Below, one piece after another: positions 57,189-64,000 of a DNA stretch of 64,000 nucleotides (position 1 is its first letter; every line of letters begins with the position of its first letter). A program made the translations under genes and the position numbers. The notes under the pieces were generated by a model. The model searched no databases and was not told the origin of the DNA. It worked only from the letters and a program-made list of their open reading frames with translations. This DNA is from Trametes villosa. Taxonomy: Eukaryota > Basidiomycota > Agaricomycetes > Polyporales > Polyporaceae. The DNA lies in contig PUDQ02000001.1 of NCBI GenBank assembly GCA_002964805.2, positions 1,636,001-1,700,000 on the forward strand. The letters are read 5' to 3'.

Positions 57189-58784
57189 ATGTTCCCCAAG
57201 TTCTCCGTAAAAACGCGGGGCGGGAGACAGCCCGAGGTGACCCCGCCGCCTCATACGACCAAAGCTCATGGCAAATATGACTTGCACATCGGACCTCATG
57301 TGTTCCACGACACGGCGATCTACGAGGTCCATTACCTCCCCGTCGTCGAAGCTCAGCCTGAGATATTACAGGGTATGTATGTAACATATCCGCCCGCGTC
57401 GCGATGGACCGACATTGCATCTAGCCGTCCACCCGCCGTCAACTCAAGCAGCGGGCCCCAGCGGGACTGGCGTTCAAACATCCCTATCAAACATCCCCTT
57501 CCCATCTGGTACATTCGTTACCCCGGCGCTGTCCTCTAAGGTCACCTCTGCTGCACAAAGCAACCCGGTGCTTGCGAATCTCCTCGGGGCGGTTATCAAC
57601 CGCACTGCTACTGACGATCAAGTAAAGACGTTGGGGCTACTCATCCAGTCCCTCGAAGGGGTTCAGTCCGTAGAACAGCCCAACCCCACTTCAGCCAACA
57701 GCGTCGCCATCCAGTCCTTCCCAAGGTCATCGTCCCCCCGACCTTTTGACATAGTCATCGAGTTCCACGAACGGTCTTCGGACCGCTTCATCCTCCCCCG
57801 TGGCGATGTTGTATGTGAGCTGGCGGCCCCGAAGACCGCATCGCCGTACAGAGCTTCAGACTTGATCATCACCTGCTGCGTTCCGTTTCCTACCGCCGCG
57901 GGCATCCATTCGACCCCGCAAGCCGCAGATCCACCGGACAACATCACGCCTGAAGTCGTGAGCCTTCGACTGTCCCGCAACTCGCAAGCGTTGTGGGATC
58001 TGTTTTCCTCATGGGCCGGAGGCCCGCAGAAGATGGAAGAGAGCAGAGTCAGATTGGCGGCGCTCGTAAGTACAGTCTAGTTTACCAGGGTGCCCTCCGC
58101 TGAACGCTAGCAACGATGCTGCAGGTGAGTCAGGCGGGTCCGCAATTATTCTTACAGCATCGCCTACCGGATGGCGAGTTACTAGAGGAGATTAAGAGCG
58201 TGAGTCTCGGGCTCTCCTACGTTCACATCGCATCCTAATCTCTCGTTCAGGCTGTAGCTCCTACGTACACTTTCAAACCCGTCAAGCCGGCGGGAGCCGA
58301 TAGCAACCGGGCGAAGCGCAAGTCTGTCTCCAGGAGGCCTACCGTGTCCATTGCGACCCCGGTGGCGACACCGCAGAAGCCCCCACCACCCGTTAAACGG
58401 CGCAGCCAGCAGAAGGCCAAGGCTCCGGCGCCTCCACCCATTGCCTGCCATTCATGCGGGCAGAGGGACGTGCCGTTAATGATGGGCGGCAGTAAGCGTA
58501 GCAGCTATACGAGGGCATGCAGGGTTTGCTGACGCGACGCAGGGTTTTGTAGGGAATGCATCAACGCGGGAAGGGCCACCACCGAGATCCCTCAGGTCCA
58601 ACCTGGTAGAGCGAGCCAGAGCAAGCCAGGCATCCACGTCTTCGGCGCCATTCCAAGTGCTCCTCCCGTCCCCCGGCCCCAATACGCAGTGCAATTCATC
58701 ACGGAAACAGGGGGCGCACCTGGGGCGCACCCGCCGCCTACACACCCACCCTCGACTTCAACACAAGCAGCCCAACCACAATGA
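57189..58784 (+). CDS. Orphan protein with C-terminal CxxC-x13-CxxC finger
   Basis: Five exons (57189-57372, 57425-58065, 58125-58199, 58251-58491, 58543-58784) encode 460 residues. An N-terminal region includes NPVLANLLGAVINRTATDDQ, then a globular segment (FDIVIEFHERSSDRFILPRGD, LIITCCVPF, LWDLFSSWAGGPQKMEESRVRLAAL) and HRLPDGELLEEIKSAVAP. A proline/lysine-rich linker leads to ACHSCGQRDVPLMMGGRFCRECI, a C-x2-C-x13-C-x2-C zinc site. It resembles short GATA-like or treble-clef fingers but lacks the basic tail of a GATA factor. The tail is Pro-rich. A nuclear role is likely but inferred. I do not recognise a characterised family. Confidence 0.75.
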
Positions 58785-58873
58785 TATCAGAAGATGTACT
58801 GTATTCCTGACTACCCATGCTGTCGTACAATAACCAATAGTATAATGATACAAGCAGAGCGAGATCGATAGCG

Positions 58874-61800
58874 CTATGTAAACAGGTTCACCGTCCATCC
58901 CAGCCACCAAATGACGACGCCCGACTGCGCGAGGAGGATGCAACACTCGATTAGCACCGCGCACCACTGTATTAGAAGCCCGATAATGTAGAACGGCATG
59001 AGGGTCCACCACAGCCCGGTGTTTGAAATCCAGGGTAGGCTGGCGTGGAGGGTTAGAGACGTTGCGAAGCGCGCCTGGAGGAGCGTGACCGCGACGCTGA
59101 GGAACGAAAGGAAGAGGAGGCCGACCCAGTGGCGGAAGGATCGCCGCGGGAAGCGCTTGATGGGGTACCGCTTGGGCTCGCCGGTAAACTCGTTGCGGTA
59201 CCAGGGGATGATGAGGAAGTCCTGCACGTCTTCGCCGATGACCTTGCCGTAGTTCCGCCAGAAGGGCGTGACGGTGTCGAGGAGCAGTGTGAGCGCGTCT
59301 AGACCGAAGTCCCAGAATTGCTGGTAGTGGTTGCGATAGTTCTCCTCAAGAGCGGCTAGCTGGGACAGCTGTCGGAAGAAGTCAGCTTGCTGATCTACTA
59401 CATCGAGAGGCTAACGGCGTACCTCAGGGTATACCAACGACGTGTGCGCGAGTGTGTCGTTGTAATCCTTTTTCACCGTCGCTTGAACAGCCTTGACTCG
59501 CTTCAGCATAGCAGCGACCTCTTCAGCCTTGTGAGCGAGGGCTTCGCGTTGGGACGCTAGCTGCTCCAAAGCCCGCATTGCCCCATCAATCTGGTCGTCG
59601 AACACGTTGCCCGAACAGTGCAGAGAGTCGATATTGATATCATGCGTGCGGAGGAAAGACCTGAGGGTCTCTCGTTGTCGATGGATGCGGGCGTGGATAT
59701 CCTCGACAGCTTCCCAACCCTTGACGCGGCGGGTAGGCCCGATGACGGCGGCCGGGTCGTGGACGAAGGCGTCCATGACCTCTGGGGGTATCTTGGGGTA
59801 TGGTATACGTAGTAGGTCTGACAGCACGCTCTGCACGGAGTCGTACTCGCGGGCACTCGCGGCGACACGCTGGAGGAGATGTCGGATGCGGTAGTTCTGT
59901 GAGACCGTATCCTCGAGGACCCTGGATGACAGTCAGGACTGGCGCAAAATGAGAGGAACGTCAAAACTTACTGGGCTTTGATCTCGTACTCCTCACGCTC
60001 CTTCTGCTCGTCCGCTGCGCGCCGCTGTTTCTCCTGCTCCCGCACAAACAGGTCCCGCGAAGACGGCAAGGACGTCCGGTAGCGGCGACGCGGTAACCGG
60101 GCATGTGTGGGAGCCTCCTCGGTTGGCCCCGGCGTTCTCTCGGAAGCGTTGGAGAAGACGGTCGTACTCTGGGTAGCAGTCTTGGGCTCATCCGCGCGGA
60201 GAGTCCCATCTTCCGACGGCTTCGTGTCCACGGAGTCTGTAGGGAACGGAGAACGCTCGTCTCCCGACTGGAGCTGGAGGCTGGTCGGCCTGCTGTCCGG
60301 CCTGATGGTAGCCATCTTCTGATGTCCGTAGTGGCCGTCATCAGAGGCACTGTGGCCGTCTTGCTCTGAGGCGGAGTTCCTAGCGGACGAGAGCGCGTCG
60401 TCGCTGGACCGACGACCAAGCCGCCTGCCGAACCCTCGCAGGTGCTTGCGGCTGCTGTTCGGGGAGGCGCCCTTGGAGATGAGGCTGTAGAGCGAGCTGC
60501 GGGCAGAGTCGCCGCCCGTGGCAGGGCTTCGCCAGTTCCTGCTGAACCCTTCGCTACTGTGCCTTGAGCGAGGGCCAACAGACTCCTTCCCCGACTCAAC
60601 GAGGGGCTCGAATGACACTTGGGCGTCGTAAGAGGATCGCTTCCGCGAGATAGCCGGCTCAAGGGAATTGCGGGGGGACGTCCAGGAGTAGGTGCTGGTG
60701 GATGGTGAGCGTGCCTCGGTGAACGAAGGAGTCGCGGGCGACGCCGGAAGAACAACCTCGTCCTCGGGGATGGTAGACATGGTGTGAGGCGTCGCATGCG
60801 ACTTGACATACTCCTCCATGACGAGGGCGGTCGGAGACCACGCCGAGTTACCGCTCTTCGGGGCGCCATGCTTGTCCCAGAGGTGTTTCATCCAGGTTGA
60901 AGGCTCCATCTTATCGAGGGTCGTCCGGACGGTGTCATCCTGCTTGCGGTACCACCGCGTCACGTCGAGGAGGCTGATGCCAGGAACCTTGCCTCGGGGG
61001 AGCAGAAGCTGATACTTCCTCGCTAGCTGGTCGCTTGTGATGGTTGCCTTCCGAAGAGTATGAGGTTTCGCTCGAGCCCGTATCTGCTGGAGCTTGTCTG
61101 CAACCGTGCCTGTGTTCAACGTAGAGCATATGTAGAGCTAAAGCAAGCAAGCCTACCCGCATAGATGGACTGTTGCTTCTCGACCATGTCCTTGCTAGAG
61201 GCTAAAGACGGCTCTTTGCCCTTGCGCTTAGTGATAGAAATGGACCAGCGCCGTTCTCTCGCCTCTTCGGGAAGGGGTACAGCCCAGTCGAGTGTTGCAC
61301 CGCCATTCGAGGACGAAGGGACAGGGTGCAGGGGCACGGAACCAACGGCAGGGCTGAAGTCGACCTCGGAGTCACCTGGTAACTCGGTTTGCCGCGGAAA
61401 GGAATGCGCGGCGGAGCCTGGCCCCCGGATAGGCGACGAGGTTGCAGACACAGAAGACAGAGACGCGATATCCGGAGAGCCACGATATTCGCCATGAGCG
61501 GGGCTTGACTGCAGAGTCTTGAGACGTGCCTCGCGGCGGGCCTTGAGACGCAAGGCTCGCTGCACGTCCTCCAAAATAGCAGGGTCTGTGAAGCAATCTG
61601 GTTACAATGTGTGTCATGTTCACACATGGGGCTACCTGCCTTCGCGTGCTATACTGCCGTCAGACGCCGTGCGCAACCATGGAATAGCAAGCGTGGATAC
61701 TCACAGAGGTCATACTCGTCGGAGAAGGTTTCGGTCAACCCATTGCCCGTTGCCTTCACGAACTTGTCGCGTTGGTCTCCTCTTCTGCTGAGACTGACTG

Positions 61801-62119
61801 TTCTCCTCGACAATGAAGCGCCTATATGCGAATCCTTCGGGCGAGGTTGCTCGAAACCGTCCACGCCGTCAACTGACCTGACGCGCCGTCTCTTGTCGTC
61901 TAGCTTGAACGAGAGGGACCCCTCATTACCAGTACGAGAGCCGGATAAAGCAGGGGGAGGCCCGAGACCTAAGGACTGAAAGCTGCCGTACTGTCTGTTG
62001 TCCGCATGGTTCTGGTCGGCCGGAAAGCGGATGCGTGAAGCTCGGCGAGGCGTCGACGGAGGCGTGACGGGGCGCGGGTTGGACTGGTTACTCACAGACG
62101 AGGGCCCAGCCTCCGCCAT
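58874..62119 (-). CDS. Large coiled-coil and membrane orphan protein (991 residues)
   Basis: Five exons (62119-61705, 61585-61157, 61109-59972, 59921-59423, 59368-58874) encode 991 residues in one consistent phase. The first 600 residues are Ser/Pro/Arg-rich, with an embedded conserved-looking block (KYQLLLPRGKVPGISLLDVTRWYRKQDDT). Then follow coiled-coil segments (LFVREQEKQRRAADEQKE; MRALEQLASQREALAHKAEEVAAMLKRVKAVQATVKKDYND) and LSQLAALEENYRNHYQQFWDFGLDAL. The last 110 residues hold two or three hydrophobic helices (WVGLLFLSFLSVAVTLL, LMPFYIIGLLIQWCAVLIECCILLA, VVIWWLGWTVNLF). It is therefore an integral membrane protein with a large cytosolic N-terminus. No characterised relative is recognised. 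It ends 90 bp from the convergent zinc-finger orphan. Confidence 0.8.
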
Positions 62120-62445
62120 CAATGCCTCCCTGAGGGTCGTCGGTCAGACACTGTCGCCGCAGAGAAGGAGGTGGAAGAGCAGTGGGATGTGGAGAGCCTG
62201 AGCAGACTCGACCTCGGAAATCATGCTCTCCACTCTCCCCGCAGCCACTCCGAAACGGTAACTCGCCCGGCAGTTTGCGGACCGCACCTGCCGCCACGCT
62301 ACTCAACGCCGAGCGCTTATCATTACAATGTGGCAACCCCCCGAAGACGTCTTGGGGAGCTTTCCAAGTACCAGTACAACATAGGATGTTCCTGCTGACG
62401 CTATTACTCTCTACCAGAATCTTCTACAAGTTCCACGCGACGAGA
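62120..62445. other. Intergenic between tandem minus-strand genes
   Basis: Promoter of the large membrane orphan and 3' UTR of the serine-rich orphan. No gene was seen. Confidence 0.45.
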
Positions 62446-63380
62446 TCAGCCCAAGCTCGCGCGAGACAGGGAGGACTCCGATTTACAGCGCCTGAGCGGG
62501 AGTCTACGAAAAGAGCCGCCGAGGTTATCTTTGTTGATACCCCCCACGGACGACATGGACTCTGCATGCGCTCTCTGGTATGGGTTGAACCGAGGAAGAG
62601 GCGGTAACCGCCGCAGGAGATCCATCATAGTGGAGGTAGCGCTTGTACTTGCGGTTGCCGGTAGCGGAGGTGAGTTGGAGGCCATGGAGCTCCGGGAGGA
62701 GTGCCGTGAGAGTCTATGGTACAACACCGAAGAGTGGGATCGGGATGGTCGATGTTTCCCCTGCGGCGAGCTGACAAGGGGTCTGGATGTCCGGCCATGG
62801 TCCTCATCGAGCCGGGTATGGTCAGAGGTTCTACCATGTTGACCTGTGAAAGCGAAGGGCGTGAGTATGTGATACATCTTTGAGGACTGCTTCCAGTAAT
62901 CACCTCCGAAAGGGCTAGAGCTGGACGGCTCCTGGCTGGATCTTGGCATGACAGGGAAGAGGAGGTCTACCGGTCGCAGACGCGGGGTTGGTGGAGGCGA
63001 GCTCGGCGGGGAGGATGCGCACGACCAAGAAGACGATGGAACCAGTTCCGGAAGACCTTCGTTCGACTCTGCGCTACCTGAGGACATGCTCTCGATGGCC
63101 CGTCTTGCGTTCATGCGCTGCTTGAGCCTCAGCGCCTCGGTGACGTTCTCCGTACTGTACGACTCTGTGGCAGATTGTCAGCGACATGCGATGTGGTGAG
63201 TGTGAACCACGAACCTTGAGTGCCGGATACCTTGAAACTGCCTTGCTCGTCGACGATGCAACTGAAGCCAGGTGACCACGAGCGCGACTCGGCGTCGAGG
63301 GCCGCTTGTGTGGCCTGCTCTCTCGTGACGGTTATGCGCGGAGATGTCTCGGGCCCGAAGGTGAGCGTCGAGGCTTCCAT
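62446..63380 (-). CDS. Serine-rich orphan protein (294 residues)
   Basis: Two exons (63380-63215, 63164-62446) encode 294 residues. The N-terminal quarter looks globular (LTFGPETSPRITVTREQATQAALDAE, WSPGFSCIVDEQGSFKVSG) and is followed by NVTEALRLKQRMNARRAIE, which repeats the LRLKxRxxAR pattern also seen in the neighbouring 991-residue protein (ALRLKARREARLK). The rest is Ser/Pro/Arg-rich with multiple SxxS and RxxS motifs. There is no signal peptide or membrane segment. A TATA-like element lies 45-50 bp upstream. Function unknown. Confidence 0.72.
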
Positions 63381-63420
63381 GGTACTTTCCCGTGGATCGT
63401 AGGGGGAAGAAGGGCGAGAG

Positions 63421-63430
63421 TAGATATAAA
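63421..63430 (-). promoter_or_regulatory. TATA-like element of the serine-rich orphan
   Basis: The minus strand reads tttatatcta, 41-50 bp upstream of the ATG at 63380, followed by a CT-rich leader. It is a plausible core promoter. Confidence 0.45.
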
Positions 63431-64000
63431 GCCCACTGAGAAACATCGTGCAGTGTTAAGACGAGTGGCGAAGCGCAGGAGTGGCTCTAGGATATCTGCA
63501 CTGTGGGCGTCACGCGAGAGGAATCTCGGTCAACGAGAGAAGGATGGCAAGGGAAGGAAGAGAAGAGTGGACGGACGCGTCTTCTACTGTGTAAGAGCCC
63601 AAGCGCAGGCCCACAAAGTGGCCGGAGCTAGCCATCAGTGCCGCTCGGGACAAAGGACGAAAGTGATGTCAACAGTTATCCCGATATACAAACCGAAAGA
63701 CTCTGGGCGGGACAATAGCAGGATATCTGATCCCGCTTTGTGCCCACCCCACTGTTGCCGCTCGCATGTGGCTAGAAGGAGCGCGAAGGGCGTCACGACT
63801 AGAATGCGGACTGCACGTCAAGAGATGGTAGCGGCGGGTGAGTACTTGTACGAAACGCACAAGTTCGTTGCATACCTCCTGCTGCGTCCGCGCTGCTTGA
63901 GCAATGCTTCTCATAAACTAGACGCTGTGATGTGTGGACTCATGTCCCTCTCTCCGATGATCTGAACTTGGTGTCGGCTTTACAGGTAAACGCAGTGGCA
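63431..64000. other. Window end, no supportable gene
   Basis: Upstream region of the serine-rich orphan. A minus-strand start with a possible donor (MRSIAQAARTQQE then GTATGC, about 63876-63914) and a plus-strand exon-like CAG-GTAAAC near 63990 are visible, but neither can be extended within the window. Confidence 0.35.

Noticed and set aside
1..64000. CRISPR arrays, bacterial defence systems, prophage or operons
   Set aside because: The window is spliced fungal nuclear DNA; no regular direct-repeat arrays or prokaryotic gene organisation were seen.

Overview
The window is a stretch of nuclear DNA from a filamentous basidiomycete, most likely an agaricomycete close to the polypore-type wood-decay fungi. 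The evidence is spliced genes with mostly 45-75 nt GT-AG introns, CT-rich leaders, GC-rich coding sequence, and proteins whose closest remembered relatives are agaricomycete (Dmc1/Lim15, EF-2, Rim9). The species assignment is inference. No bacterial operons, CRISPR arrays, rRNA, convincing tRNA genes, viral genes or intact transposons were seen. I rebuilt gene models by hand, joining exons where GT-AG borders, reading phase and protein family continuity agreed; exon coordinates are in each entry.

Layout. 1-11 kb: the 3' end of a partial gene; a beta-trefoil-like protein; a ureohydrolase with a signal peptide; a Rim9/PalI pH-sensing membrane protein; an aldose 1-epimerase; two tandem GNAT acetyltransferases. 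11-16.5 kb: elongation factor 2, then a 59-residue two-exon protein. 16.5-19.6 kb: a gene-poor block. 19.6-32 kb: a GPI-type PLC-like phosphodiesterase; a FAR1/WRKY-GCM-like zinc-finger protein with an AT-hook; Utp11; a VHS-GAT protein (Lsb5-like); mitochondrial seryl-tRNA synthetase; RFC small subunit (yeast Rfc4/human RFC2 type); Cfd1. 32-45 kb: a protein with a C-terminal RRM-like fold; a single-pass membrane protein; an L1-type lipase; an RRM protein of the Cip2 type whose 5' end is unresolved. 45-57 kb: Rpb6; an Hst3/Hst4-type sirtuin; a methyltransferase; RNase T2; an 18-exon DMC1; TFIIIB subunit Bdp1. 57-64 kb: an orphan protein with a CxxC-CxxC finger; a 991-residue orphan membrane protein; a serine-rich orphan.

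The genes are not functionally clustered. Most are housekeeping: translation, rRNA processing, Fe-S assembly, DNA replication and recombination, chromatin, and Pol I/II/III transcription. The points most worth a second look are the DMC1 gene structure (a 9-nt micro-exon and a GC-AG intron), the tandem GNAT pair with one frame-preserving intron, the FAR1-like zinc-finger protein, the signal-peptide-bearing ureohydrolase, and several orphan genes. I found no clear undescribed multi-gene system.
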